Notes under the pieces: model-generated
The model's database searches: none
Told to the model about the DNA's origin: nothing
Seen by the model: only the letters and a program-made list of their open reading frames with translations
Position numbers and translations under genes: made by a program
Source of the DNA: Gorsachius magnificus
Taxonomy: Eukaryota > Chordata > Aves > Pelecaniformes > Ardeidae
Direction of reading: 5' to 3'
Assembly: GCA_034008185.1 (NCBI GenBank)
Contig: CM067081.1
Location: 186,455,510-186,519,509, forward strand
Length of the DNA: 64,000 bases
Shown here: piece after piece, positions 7,939-19,900 of the stretch
How positions within the stretch are numbered: position 1 is the stretch's first letter
Layout of the letters: each line of letters starts with the position of its first letter

Positions 7939-9728
7939 GCCTACAGCACGGTGCTTCAGTGGTTCATGGTGGGAATACAAGAGACAACAGGTGCAAGAGG
8001 TTCAGAGTGGTTATAAGGGAAAACTTCTTCACCTTGAGGCTAGGCCAGTGTTGGAACAGGTTGCTTAGAGAGGTTGTGCAGTCTCCATCCTTGGAGATTT
8101 TTTGGGAGTGGATAGAGCCCTGAGTAACCCAGTCTGATCTTATAACCAACCCTACTTTGAGCAGGAGGTTAGACTAGAGACCTTTTGAGGTGATTTCCAA
8201 CCTGAATTATCCTCTGATCTTAGGAATGCACCATTCATAAGTGTTTTGTGATAAAATATAATGGTGGAAGCAAATAATGATGAATAGAAAAATGCTTGCT
8301 GAAAAATAAATTGTACCCACTTCTGCTCCCCATAGGCTCTGTTATAATGTCCATCTATTTGTGTAGTTCTCCTAATTAAGGTAGTAAGAGATTTCTGGGT
8401 ATTACCTTCTTGTCTGCAGAAAAGTTCTTTTGAAAGGAAGGTAGTTATTAGTATAATGAAAGGGAGGGATGGTCTTGTTAGATATTTAGTGCAGTTGCTA
8501 GCACCTGTTACAGAAGGAATTGGGAACTCTTATGGAAGTGTTAAAGTATATAGAGTAGTTGCAAGCCTTTGACAGATAGGAAAGTGGAAGCATTTAAAAT
8601 ACTTAACGTTATCAGAGTGGTTATATTATCTGTGAGAGTTTCTGCCTTGGAACACCACTAGCTGTAGTTGTGGATCAAAGATTGTATGGAAACCTCATTC
8701 CATCTAGGTTTATTGCTGGACTTTTGAGAAAATGAGAATTTGGGCATAGGGGAAATTCATTCTCTTTATTTTATCTCCTTGATGTTTATCTTGTTGCTTA
8801 GTTGTAACTGTGGTGCAGCTAGAACTTGCTGGCTCGGCTGGCAAGTGGTTTTGCAGACATTGCACTGTGTTTCTGTGATAGGAATGCAGCAGGCAGTTCA
8901 CTTTGTTAGGCAGAGCTCCTAACTCATCCTCTCTCCTTCAGTCTTTCTGATCGCAACACGTCATTGCTATTTTCTTTTAAATATAAACACTTATCTTTAT
9001 TGCTAGTTAAACTAAGTTGTATTATGTGAATTGAAAATTTTGAGGATTTAATCATCCTCTTGGTATAGCTATATTTATTATTATAAATATTTATTTTGAA
9101 ACAGCTTATTTTGTATTGGAGAAAATTAAACAAATGTTGAGCTTGATGGGGCTTGCGTGTTGAATGAAAGTCTTGCTCGAAATTTGTCCTGTTGAGGGAA
9201 TGGGAGAAAGCTGTTCTTTGTATTTGTGTATGGTTTTGGTTTTGTTTGTTAATGGGAATATAAATAAACTTTTAAAACTTTTTTTTAATGGAAATAGCAT
9301 ATGAAACATTATCAGATGAGAATAAACGAAGAGAATATGATCAGTTTGTCCATCATGAAAGGCAAGGAAATAATGGAAGCCCATTCCATCAGTCATTTAA
9401 CTTCAACTTTGATGATCTGTTCAAAGACTTTGACCTCTTTAGTCAAAACTCACGGTCGAAAAAGCACTTTGAAAATCACTTCCGAAGTCATCGGGAAGCT
9501 CACAATCGGCAGAGACGTTCTTTCCAAGAGTTCTCCTTCGGCAGTGGACTGTTTGATGATGTGTTTGAAAATATGGAAAAAATGTTTTCATTTAGTGACT
9601 TTGAAAATGCACAACGACATGCAGTGCGAACTGATGCCAGGTTTCACGGATCCAGCAAGCACTGCAGGACTGTCACTCAGAGACGAGGGAACATGGTTAC
9701 CACTTATACAGACTGTTCCGGACAATAA
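7304..9728 (+). CDS. DNAJB9: DNAJB9 (ERdj4/MDG1), spliced CDS join 7304-7520 and 9298-9728
   Basis: This encodes a 215-residue J-domain co-chaperone of the ER lumen. It stimulates BiP (HSPA5) ATPase activity, helps deliver misfolded proteins to ERAD, and through BiP restrains the stress sensor IRE1. Residues 1-23 form a hydrophobic signal sequence. The J domain spans about 26-90, with the catalytic HPD at 54-56 (KYHPDKNK). A Phe/Asn/Asp-rich segment follows ([21 protein letters not shown]), then the highly conserved C-terminus HGSSKHCR...YTDCSGQ. Exon 2 opens at an AG (7291-7292); the start has G at -3 and +4. The donor is GTAATA at 7521. An Ala codon is split G|CA across the acceptor AG at 9296-9297. 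The mammalian protein has 223 residues; the shortfall is in the linker after the J domain. All frames join cleanly. Confidence 0.97.
7913..7938 (+). repeat. A26 homopolymer in DNAJB9 intron 2
   Basis: Twenty-six consecutive A residues, a short distance before the CR1 fragment. Confidence 0.95.
7975..8222 (+). mobile_element. CR1 LINE, 3' fragment (sense to DNAJB9)
   Basis: A diverged copy of the CR1 ORF2 end and 3' UTR. The order AACTTCTTCACC, TTGGAACAGGTTGC, GTCTCCATCCTTGGAGA, then GACCTTTTGAGGTG and TTCCAACC is the same as in the longer CR1s at 19690-19880 and 23655-23845. Protein similarity is lost through many changes. It is severely 5' truncated. Confidence 0.8.
9298..9728 (+). other. 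DNAJB9: DNAJB9 exon 3, coding part (last exon)
   Basis: It begins after GAAATAG with CATATGAAAC, completing the J domain (AYETLSDEN). It carries the rest of the protein to the TAA at 9726-9728 and continues without a break into the 3' UTR. Confidence 0.95.
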
Positions 9729-9840
9729 CATTTCCTTTCTTTTCATCTCTTTTCCTCTTCTTTCAATACCTTTATAATCTACCTTGGTTTTGTGCTAACA
9801 TGGAAAAAATTATTTGAACTGTTTGTTCTAAAAAACACTT

Positions 9841-9922
9841 AACTGCTATAAAGAAATTGTAGATGAAACTGCTATAAAGAAATTGTAGATGAAACTGCTA
9901 TAAAGAAATTGTAGATGAAACT
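9841..9922 (+). repeat. Three perfect 26-bp tandem repeats in the DNAJB9 3' UTR
   Basis: The units start at 9841, 9867 and 9893, each beginning AACTGCTATAAAG and ending TTGTAGATGA, with a four-base start of a fourth unit (9919-9922). The three copies are identical, so the expansion is recent. Each unit carries TGTAGATG, one base from the Pumilio site TGTANATA. Confidence 0.95.
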
Positions 9923-10719
9923 AACCTTCAGAATAGATACAACATGCATTTGGGAAGTAGCTGTCTCAGTAACTGCTTAGAACGGGAGAGAAATAATATC
10001 ATGTGACAGAAGAAGTTATTTCAGTTTAGTAAACACTTCCATAAATTTGAGCTTCACCACAAGATATATATTTTTCATTTCAGAAGTGTAATATTTTTTC
10101 ATATATGCCAATTCAGGACTGTTTGAGTTACTGGTGCATGGATTGCAGCAGAGGAGATACTTTAATTTTGAAGTGCTGCTTTTTTTTATCATGTCTTTCC
10201 AAATTTTCACCTGCAATTTTTACCTAATAAGGACTTATTGTGCAAAGTAGATCATTTACACAAAAATAGCAGCGAAAATATGACTTACCTGGGTCTTTGT
10301 TACTCTGTCCAGCATTGCAAATGTATTAATAATAAGACACTTTTTAAAGTTAGAAAGTAACAGGAGAGAATACGTTGAGACTGTGCTTCACTCAGGAGAG
10401 TGATGTAGGAATTACTTTTATTTCCAAGTAGCCTTTCACTGGCCTGAAAAGATTTTAGGATTTGAATAACCCTTGACTTATTTAAGGGATATTCATGTAA
10501 GTAAGTCTGTGTGCACACAAGGTACCTTTTTTTTTTTTTTTCTTCCAGAATACAAATATCTCTTTAACAAGATTTGGAAGAGTATACTGAAACACTTTTG
10601 GTTTATGCTTGTTATGTTGCCGTAGCTGAGTTTAGTGAACTTAAATACTCCTCTGTGCTCTTGTGAAATTCAACAAGATAAGCTTGCCTACAGATTCCTA
10701 GTGTTTCTGGAAGGGTCTA

Positions 10720-10725
10720 AATAAA
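10720..10725 (+). promoter_or_regulatory. DNAJB9: Candidate DNAJB9 poly(A) signal AATAAA
   Basis: First canonical hexamer after the stop codon, about 1 kb into the 3' UTR, with a GT-rich stretch 12-20 bases downstream. Confidence 0.45.
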
Positions 10726-10745
10726 AAGTAGATAGATTGTGTTTA

Positions 10746-13700
10746 GATTGACAGATTTATTACCTGTCAGCAGGATTTTTTCAGCGTTGTGATTTGAAAG
10801 GTAAATTCTTAGCATAAACACAAAGTAAAACTGAAAATGAGAATTGTTATGTTCATCAAATGCCTTGTGGTGCTGGAAATCTGATAACACAGACAGTGCT
10901 AATGTGTAACAATTTCAGCACCACGGAAATCCATAACCAGTCTAAACTATTTAAAACTAAAAAGAAGGAAAAAAACCCACCCCAACCCAAACCCCCTGAA
11001 TACTTTAACTGATGTCAATCTAAAAGTTCTGGTTTATTTCTTAATGAGTAATACAGGTTTAGTATATTAAATTGGGTCCCCTTAATAGGATTGCTGTCAC
11101 CCACATATTGCTATCCCTTTAGAATTGTGAGATAAGAATTTACCTTTCAGATTGATTGCATGAGCAAAATGAGCATTTTAAACAGCAGTGTTCTAAATAG
11201 CCTTTGAGTTCTTAAAATCTTTCTCAAAAGAGATTTAACCCTTTGCTTCTCAGATGGATATTGAAAGCTGCCTATTTGCTAAGTAACTTTAACCTTCCCC
11301 TCAAGGGTACGTGTTATTGCTTGTTCAGTTTTCATTCACTAAATACTTGGAATGGATTGTTGCATAATATTAAGTGCTTTTCCTTTTCCATGTTCTTCTT
11401 TATTTATTAATAGACTAATACCTCATATATGGTCTTTATAAAAAGCCAGTAATTCGTGCAACATTATCGGAATGTGCAATATTCTTATAGTAGGAAAAGT
11501 GCTGGAGTGAGTGTGTCTGTGTTATATCCACCCTTTTTCTGTGTAAGTAGAGATTTTTAGTTTCTCCTGTATAATTAATATATGATTCAACCAGAAGTTG
11601 TAACTCATGTAGATTTCTGCATTTTTTTCTTTTATGTACTCCATCAGTCCTGTGCATGATATGGGCATCCAAATGAACAAATTATTAACTTAAAGTTCCG
11701 AATTACTTTCTCTCACAAATATCAAGTTTTTTAGAGACCATTTCTGTATGCATTTGAGGAGAATTGTTCACACTGATAAAACTTTGCAGGAACGTGGCCT
11801 TTAGTATTAAATATAAGAGAGTATTAGCAAATCCTTTAGTCATGATGACTGCTGGAACTTCGAGGTGGGAAGCAACTCTAGAAGCAGGATGCAAAGGTAA
11901 AATGTTAATGCCTTTCTTAGTCTAGTGCATATTTTCTTAACTGGGGGAAAAAAAATTGGAAACAGCAGAATGAGCAATTCCTAAGCATGGGAGAAGGAAT
12001 ATTTAAAGTTCTTACTAAAACCAAATCTGTGACTTCTCCAAAGGTAATTTTATCCACTTATGAACTTGAGTCCATTCTCTAATCCTGAATTAGAGGAATA
12101 AAAGATAAAGTGAGCACTGTAAATTGTAGGAAACACAGCCACCCCAAAGTTTAAGACTGTTTTAAGTGACTGTATGAATTCACCATCCTTCAGGATAAGC
12201 CTTTAGGTGAAAATTTAGGGTCTTTGGCTGCTTCTAGGTTAGCTTCCCCTCTGTAAGGATACTCCAGGCTTTATTCATACAAAGGGTACTTGTTTTCCTT
12301 AACTATTTAAAGTATGAAACTAATAATAAAACGATAGGGTTGCTAGTTTTCTAGCTGATAGTACTTCAAAAAGACTAGTTGAGTCTAGTCTATTTTTATC
12401 TGCTTCCATATTAGTTCTCTTAATTACTTGTCATAGGAAACCCAACAAATACTTTCTATTATTCCTATGGCTTCTCAAAGTGACCTTTCTGTTTGTTTTG
12501 GTTGTTGATCCAAGGTAAAATCCAAAGGAGAGCTTGTCACTAGTATCGCAGAGCCTAATGTATTCTGTGGTGGGTATGCTTTGAATAGACTTTAGCTGAA
12601 GAAATTCAGGCAGGCTTTCCTCAGCCAGCAGTCTTCAGTTCCATGGCTATCAGAACACAGGCTTGCGAAACATGTTGTGCTTCTCACTTATTTAGAGCTC
12701 TTGTATGTTCTTTTCCTATTTATAGTGTTTGCTTCATGGCAGGCTCTCCAGCGGAAGTCCTGATATAACCTTATGACACCCCTGACTTCAGAAGTTTCTT
12801 ATGTGCCATCTTTGATCTCCATATCTTGTGAAAAGACCCAGCAAACCCTGATTTTTTTGTTGTGTGAGGGTGAAAAAATAGAATTCTTAATTTTTTGAAA
12901 GGCATTTATGCATATGTAGCTCCAAATGGCTGAGTTTCTAAAACTTTACAAAAAATAGTGGGGTTTTTAATGTTTGTTTTTTCCTGTAATACTTTTGAAA
13001 CACAGTATCTAGTGGAGATGAAAGTACTGTAAACTTAATTAGGGTGCCATTACATTAAACATGTGAAAATTGTTTGTGTGGAAGTCTCTTTTTCCTTTTT
13101 TGTATTTCTGTTCTTCAAGATGCAGATGGAAGCTGGATTCAAGTGGGTTGTGTGCCACTTGTGTTTTATGGAACGTTTGGACCACTACATTTTCCCTGAA
13201 GGGGATGATGGGGCTGGCAGGGAGGAGGGAGTGGGGTTGAAAGAAATTGACCTAATTTTGCCTGGTCTGTTTTTTTCTTAGAGATGTTGAGAATCATTTG
13301 GAGTTGGGGCACTGTGCCTGTAATCCAAGCAGACAAAGCCTGTGCAAAAGGGCCTCTTTCTGAGAGGCAGAAAGCCTCCGCCTTAAGAACTGTTGGGTCT
13401 CTGCATGTGTCCTGACCACCCCGTTGAGGTGTGGGAGAGCAGTATGACTGGTGCTACTTGCCCTGGATTTCCACCGAAAGGCGCAGATTCTGAAGGTTAG
13501 GATGCTTGTTGTGCAAGTTGACTCAATGGCTGTGCTTGCAAGTTCTTGTTTTCTGGGCCTAATCCTTAGAAGGTGGAAGGTATAAAAGATACAGGATTTG
13601 GTAGGTCTCATTGGGCCATGAACTGCCTTCCCTGGGACCTAAGCAAATCTGCTATCTTAACGACGCAAAACCAGATTTTGAGGACTAAATGTGTTGGAGA

Positions 13701-16700
13701 TGAAGATCTGTCTTACACTTTTATGCTGAGGGGTGTGGGGTTTTTTTTTTTAATTGTTTGTCATTTGGAAATTCCTATCAGTAGTGTCTTGGATTTGAAA
13801 CAAAAGCCTCGTGCAGAGTACCCTGACTGTGCTGGATATGGGGCTCATTTTGCAATAAAATGCTGTTCAGAGGATTGTTTGGCTCTGGTGGCTGACGTGC
13901 TTGAGCCTCCTGCCCTTGGGTGGCAATTCATACAGCTGTGCTGCTGACTGCTGTAGCGTGGACACATCTTTCTTTAGGAACCGGACAGAGACCAGCTTTG
14001 TAAAGGCCACTTAGCAGTTGTATCAATTGACTGTCAGTCATTCCTGGCATAAGTCTGAATCAATTCTGGGTGAAGGCTGTAACTCATCCTTGCTTCTGGT
14101 TTGTTTAAAAAAAAAACCCACCAAAAAAACAAAACACCAAAAAACCCCCCAACCAACCAAACAGAACACCCCAAAACCCCAAAATAAAACTGCTTTGAAG
14201 CTTAGGCACAGTGGAAAACAACATTTTATATGGGGATGTTACCTACTAAGCAGTGGCATTTGATTCAACAGCATTTGTTTTCAGAACTACAGTAACACTG
14301 AAATGAATGTTACTGCTTGTGTCGTTCCTACTGTGGTTGCAATCGCTCCAGAAGGTGCTGTGGAGGAGCTAGGGTCACTAGGGATGGCTGCAGTACTCTA
14401 CCAAGGCTTTAAGATCTTAATTGGAGATGGTGAACCATCTTTTCCAAGAAGTGCTTCTGGGACAGTCCATCAAGGAATGAATGTACATACAACTGGTATC
14501 AATATATATATATGTTGGTTTTGTGGGGGAGGGCTGGGGGTTCTATTTATTTTGACTTGTGTTGTGGGTCTGTTGGGAGTCTGAGTTGTGTGTTTCTCTA
14601 GGCTGGCAAAAAACGACACGCTTCTCAAAGGTGTCCCTGAGCAGAAAGAGGGGAGGTGCTTGACCCATCTTTGCTCAGCCTGACACCCGTTCTCTAGCCA
14701 TAGGTGGCTCAGAAGGGGTGCTGACTGTAGTCTTGATCAGTGGTGCCGGTATCTGGCTGCCATTGGGGGTGCAAGCCTGACCTCAGAGCTGTCTACTCCT
14801 GTGGAGATGCTGGGGTGTTCCCATTACATGGGGCTGATGCTTGGGCTTGGCAAATAGTGCCCCAGGCTATTTTGACTTGCAGGTGCAAGTGAGACTAAGC
14901 TGAGGAATGTTTAGGGAAATGAATCATCATCTTGTGTTTTGTTGGGTTTTTTGGTGGTTTTTTTTTGGTTTTGGTTTTTGTTTTCTAACTGTGTGGAGTA
15001 CTTTGACAAGGAAACAAGAGTGGAGAGAGGGGAATGAGGAAACCAGTAAACCGGTGCTGTCTGAGTTAAGATAGAGAGGATATCTGTCAATAGCTCATTT
15101 CATGAGCATGTTGTTTGTGCGGCTGTAATGTCCCAAGCTGAAGAGTTGTGGCTAGCATACATCTGGAAGCCAGAAGCACAAGCAGAGACAGTTACAGGCT
15201 GGATGTAGAGGAACCGGAGGAAATAGTATTTGCGATGATTGCTCTGGTGTTATGGTTCACCCAGCTCCTTATGCCTTGCAGCACTGCATGAGGGTGGCCA
15301 AACTCTACCCTGGGACTTCTCCAGGAAGCAGTCAGGATGGAGATAAATGTTTCTGTTTCAATTGCTGGTCAGGCCCTAGGTGAAGTATTCATGTGGCCCG
15401 CTTTTCTCCAGGTATGGCTGCCTGATGAGGGAGTGTGTGGTGGTAGGGTGTTGGCCTGGCTCCAGAGAAGGACCAGGAATTATGTAAGATCCAGGTGATA
15501 TAAGCACTGATGGTGTAGCTTTGTCTTCCAAAACGTGAATCTCCTGAAATGCAAAATGGTGCGTGGTTTTAATAATACAAACTGTGGGCAGACAGTGTAT
15601 GGAGTTGTGAGTCCTGGAGAGACTTCAGGGATGTTACAGATGTGCTGCAGGGTATAGATGGGCTGCAGGATGGGGTGTGGATGATAGGGGATTGTTTCAG
15701 AGTCCAGAACATCTGCTATTCAGGGTGGAGGAGGTCTACCTGCTCCAGAAATGCAGAATATTGAGTAGTCCGCATCAGCTGACCCTGAGGCTACACCTGT
15801 GGTGTTGTCTTCTGAAACTGTACTTTCCAGTTTCATGTCAAACCTGCCTGTTAGGCACCACCTGTGACTAGAATTTTATTTAGACATGAGAGGGAGAGAG
15901 AGAATACATTTTAGGTGGTTACTTGTTGATGATATTGCCATCATCTGTTCTTCATCTCCCTCTGGCATGGAAGTGAATGTGCTAAATGGGAAATATGAAA
16001 GAGCGGGGTCCCGCTTGACTTTAATCCATTTCACTTTAGCACCTGTAACTTGCAAGATTTTTAGCCTTGAATATGCAGGATTTTGGGTAGTGATCTAATG
16101 AAAAGTTGTGTATTATGCCCACAGGGCAAGAGTACCATACGTTTACCTTCTGCTGTGCAACAACAGGCACTTCAGAGAACTCAATTAAATTATAAACCGG
16201 AGCTGAAATGCCTGTCCTGGGGCAGTGTTTGCCAGACTCCACCTGGCTGAAGTAGGGGAACCCATTGAAAGCCCACAATTGTAATGCTGAGCATGCAGAG
16301 CTCTAGCTGAGGAAGAAGATACTCTCTCCTCCGCCCAAATTCCATAATGAATCTAAACAATGATTTTGATTAATTCTTTCTGCTTTAATATGCAACGTGA
16401 AAGTTGTTTTAAAGTAATATGGGTCTTTGGCCTGTCAGGCAGCTAACCCATGCTTGCATTGGTGGTTCTGCTACCTCTAAGTAGCTCAAATTTGGAGACA
16501 GGTGGGGAGGCAGGGCAGAGGGAGTGCTGGGTGTGTCATTGGGATCAGTGTGCAGATGTTACCACTTGTGTACAAATAAATGAAATAATTACCTGAGCAG
16601 ATGGAGCATGTATACAGCTTGCTTCTGCTCGGAGCTGAATGCAGAGCTCCTGGCTTGTTGGTAGAAATGTTGTTAAAATCAAGAAACACATGTTCTCTCC

Positions 16701-16829
16701 TCCTCTTCTTACCCCACTCCTCCCACCCCCCATTTTATTTTTGTTCTTTTGGTGTCTCAGGCTCTACTCTACTCCAGCCCTTCTACTCTTCCCATTTGGC
16801 AATGGCTATAATTATTATGCTTCTACTTG
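10746..16829. other. Intergenic, no gene recognised
   Basis: AT-rich unique sequence downstream of DNAJB9. AATAAA occurs at 12097, 12325 and 13854. Open frames here (for example 13573-13947 and 14303-14584) show no recognisable domain. It contains simple A/C-rich and T/G-rich patches at about 10968-10999, 14106-14188 and 14936-14985. Confidence 0.6.
14106..14188 (+). repeat. A/C-rich low-complexity tract
   Basis: About 80 bp made almost only of A and C (runs such as AAAAAACCCCCCAACCAACC). A complementary-style T/G-rich patch lies at 14936-14985. Confidence 0.8.
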
Positions 16830-19800
16830 AGGGCTTGGGGTTCTTTGACCACGCGGCGGTTTTCATGGCACTGGGCCTGTTGACAACAGATGGTGCCCAG
16901 CTCTCTCAGAGGGGAAAAAGGATCCTCGCTCATGAACTGGCGGGGCTTGTTGAGAGGGCTTTAAACTAGGCCTGAAGGGGGGAGGGGATATAAACAGGCT
17001 CACTAGAGAGGAGCCTGGGGGTGTCACCCCATTGCTGGGGGTGAAACCGATAGCCCAGCTCAAGTGCATCTACACTAATGCACACAGCATGGGCCACACA
17101 CGGGAGGAGCTGGAAGCCATTGTGCAGCAGGATGGCTATGATGTAGTCGCCATCACAGAAACGTGGTGGGATGCCTCCCATGACTGGAGCGCTGTGATGG
17201 ATGGCTACAAACTCTTCAGAAGGGACAGGCAAGGAAGGAGAGGCAGTGGGGTGGCTCTGTATGTTAGGGAGTGTTTTGATTGTACAGAGCTTGATGCTTG
17301 TGGTGAGGCTGAATGCTTACGGGTGAGGATGAGGGGGGAGGCCAACAGAAAAGATATCCTGTTGGGAGTCTGTTACAGACCACCCGACCAGGATGAGGAT
17401 GTTGACAAAGTATTCTACAAGCGGCTGTAAGAAGTCTCTCAGTCACGAGCTCTTGTTCTCGTGGGGGACTTCAACTTCCCAGACATCTGCTGGAAATACA
17501 ACACAGCAGAAAGGAAACAGTCCAGAAGGTTCCTGGGTGTGTGGAAGATAACTTCCTGACACAGCTGGTAAGTGAGCCTACCAGGGGAGGTGCCCTGCTT
17601 GACCTCCTATTCACTAACAGAGAAGGACTGGTGGGAGAGGTGGTGGTCAGAGGTCGTCTAGGCCTTAGTCATCATGAAATGGTAGAGTTTTTGATTTTTG
17701 GTGAGGTAAGGAAGGGGGTCAGCAACGCTGCCACCATGGACTTCCGGAGGGCAGACTTTGACCTGCTCAGAACTCTGGTTGGGAGAGTCCCTTGGGAGAT
17801 AGTTCTGAAGGGCAAAGGGGTCCAAGAAGGCTGGGTATTTTTCAAGGAAGAAGTCTTAAAGGCACAGGACCAGGCTGTCCCCATGTGCTGTAAGACAAAT
17901 TGGCGGGGAAGATGACCGGCCTGGCTGGACAGAGGTCTACTACTGCGACTAAGGGAAAAAAGGAGAGCTTACCAGCTGTGGAAGAAGGGGCAGGCAACCC
18001 AAGAAGAGTACAGGGATCTTGTCAGGTCATGCAGAGAGGAGATTAGAAAGGCAAAAGCCCAGCTGGAATTTAACCTGGCCACTGTTGTAAGGGATAATAA
18101 GAAAAGTTTTTATAAATACGTTAACAGCAAAAAGAGACCCAGGGAGAACCTCCATCCACTAGTGGATGCAAGGGGGAACATTGCCACTAAAGACAAGGAA
18201 AAGGCTGAGATACTCAACGCCTTCTTTGCCTCGGTCTTTAATGGCCCGACGAGTTATCCCCAGGGTACCCAGCCTCCCGAGCTGGAAGATGGGGACAGTG
18301 AGTGGAATAACCCCCCCATAATCCATGAGGAAGCAGTCTTTGACCTGCTATGCCACCTGGACATCCACAAGTCTATGGGGCCAGATGGGATCCACCCAAG
18401 AGTGCTGAAGGAGTTGGCAGAGGAGCTTGCCAAGCCACTCTCCATCATTTATCAGCAGTCCTGGAGAACAGGGGAGGTCCCAGATGACTGGAGGTTGGCA
18501 AATGTGACACCTATCTTCAAGAAGGGCCAGAAGGAGGATCTGGGGAACTACAGACCAGTCAGCCTGACCTCAGTACCGGGGAAGATTATGGAGCGGCTCA
18601 TCTTGAGTGTGCTCCAGCACATGGAGGACAATCAGGGGATCAGGCCCAGCAGCATGGGTTCATGAAAGGCAGGCCTTGCCTAACCAACCTGATTTCCTTC
18701 TACGACCAGGTGACCTGCCTGGTAGATAAGGGAAAGGCTGTGGATGTTGTCTACCTGGACTTCAGCAAAGCCTTCGACACAGTCTCCCATAGCACTCTCC
18801 TGGAGGAGCTGGCAGTTCATGGCCTAGATGGGTGTACTCTTCGCTGGGTTAAAAACTGGCTGGGTGGCCGAGCCCAGAGAGTAGTGGTGAATGGAGCTAA
18901 ATCTATTTGGCGGCTGGTCACAAGCGGTGTCCCCCAGGGCTCAGTTCTAGGGCCAGTCTTGTTTAATATCTTTATCAATGACCTGGATGAGGGGATTGAG
19001 TGTGCCCTCAGTAAATTTGCAGATGACACCAAGTGGGCGGCAGTGTTGATCTGCTGGAGGGGAGGAGGGCTCTGCAGAGGGACCTGGACAGGCTGGATCG
19101 ATGGGCCGAGGCCAACTGTATGAGGTTCAACAAGGCCAAGTGCCGGGTCCTGCACTTTGGTCACAACAACCCCATGCAGCGCTACAGGCTTGGGGAAGAG
19201 TGGCTGGAAAGCTGCCTGGTGGAAAAAGACCTGGGGGTACTGATTGACAGCCGGCTGAATATGAGCCAGCAGTGTGCCCAGGTGGCCAAGAAGGCCAATG
19301 GCATCCTGGCCTATATCAGGAATAGTGTGGCCAGCAGGAGTAGGGAAGTGATCGTGCCCCTGTACTCGGTGCTGGTGAGGCTGCACCTTGAATCCTGTGT
19401 TCAGTTTTGGGCCCCTCAGTACAAGAAAGATGTTGCATTGCTGGAACATGTCCAGAGAAGAGCAATGAAACTGGTGAGGGGTCTGGAGCCCAAGTCATAC
19501 GAGGAGCGGCTGAGGGAACTGGGGTTGTTTAGCCTGGAGTAGAGGAGGCTGAGGGGAGACCTTATCACCCTCTACAACTGCCTGAAAGGAGGCTGTAGTG
19601 AGGTGGGGGTCGGCCTCTTCTCCCTGGTAACAGATGATAGGATGAGAGGGAATGGTTTGAAGCTGCACCAGGGCAGGTTTAGGCTAGACATTAGGAAAAA
19701 CTTCTTCACCGAGAGGGTTGTCAGGCTCTGGAATGGGCTGCCCAGGGAGGTGGTAGAGTCCTCATCCCTGGAGGTATTTAAAAGAAGGGTAGATGAGGTG

Positions 19801-19900
19801 GTTAGGGACATGGTTTAGTGGTGGGATGTCAGGGTTAGGTTAAAGGTTGGACTCGATGATCTTAAAGGTCTTTTCCAACCAAAGTGATTCTATGATTCTA
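16830..19900 (+). mobile_element. CR1 LINE, long but 5' truncated and broken
   Basis: A roughly 3.07-kb CR1 retrotransposon. It starts in sequence typical of the region before ORF2 (GGGCCTGTTGACAACAGATG at 16874-16893), runs through endonuclease and reverse transcriptase, and ends with GATTCTATGATTCTA (19886-19900). The nine bases TTCTACTTG occur just before the start (16821-16829) and overlapping the end (19896-19904). This is a possible target duplication, with the caveat that TTCTA also belongs to the CR1 terminus. Confidence 0.93.
17032..19818 (+). pseudogene. CR1 ORF2 (endonuclease plus reverse transcriptase), inactivated
   Basis: ORF2 would encode the endonuclease and reverse transcriptase for target-primed insertion. 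The endonuclease part shows ITETWW, SGVALYVRE and, further on, VGDFNFPDICW. The RT part shows [28 protein letters not shown] and the active-site box FADD at 19016-19027. The frame is broken by stops at 17428-17430, 17913-17915 and 19540-19542, and by frame changes near 17530-17545, 18640-18655 and 19030-19045. The last segment stops at 19816-19818, about 80 bases before the CR1 end. It cannot make a full protein. I see no ORF1. Confidence 0.92.

Larger units (their letters stand above)
7521..9297 (+). other. DNAJB9: DNAJB9 intron 2
   Basis: A 1777-bp intron with GT...AG ends. It contains an A26 run (7913-7938) and an old CR1 3' fragment. The acceptor is preceded by a T-rich tract (about 9270-9286). 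No other coding potential is convincing. Confidence 0.9.
9729..10745 (+). other. DNAJB9: DNAJB9 3' UTR (probable extent)
   Basis: This continues directly from the stop codon. It has a triple 26-bp tandem repeat near its start. The first canonical AATAAA after the stop is at 10720-10725, and a GT-rich stretch follows at about 10737-10745. Later AATAAA sites at 12097 and 12325 could give longer forms. The end is inferred, not seen. Confidence 0.5.

Noticed and set aside
18817..19449. 210-codon frame on the minus strand
   Set aside because: It is the antisense of the CR1 reverse transcriptase region; the sense strand has clear RT motifs.
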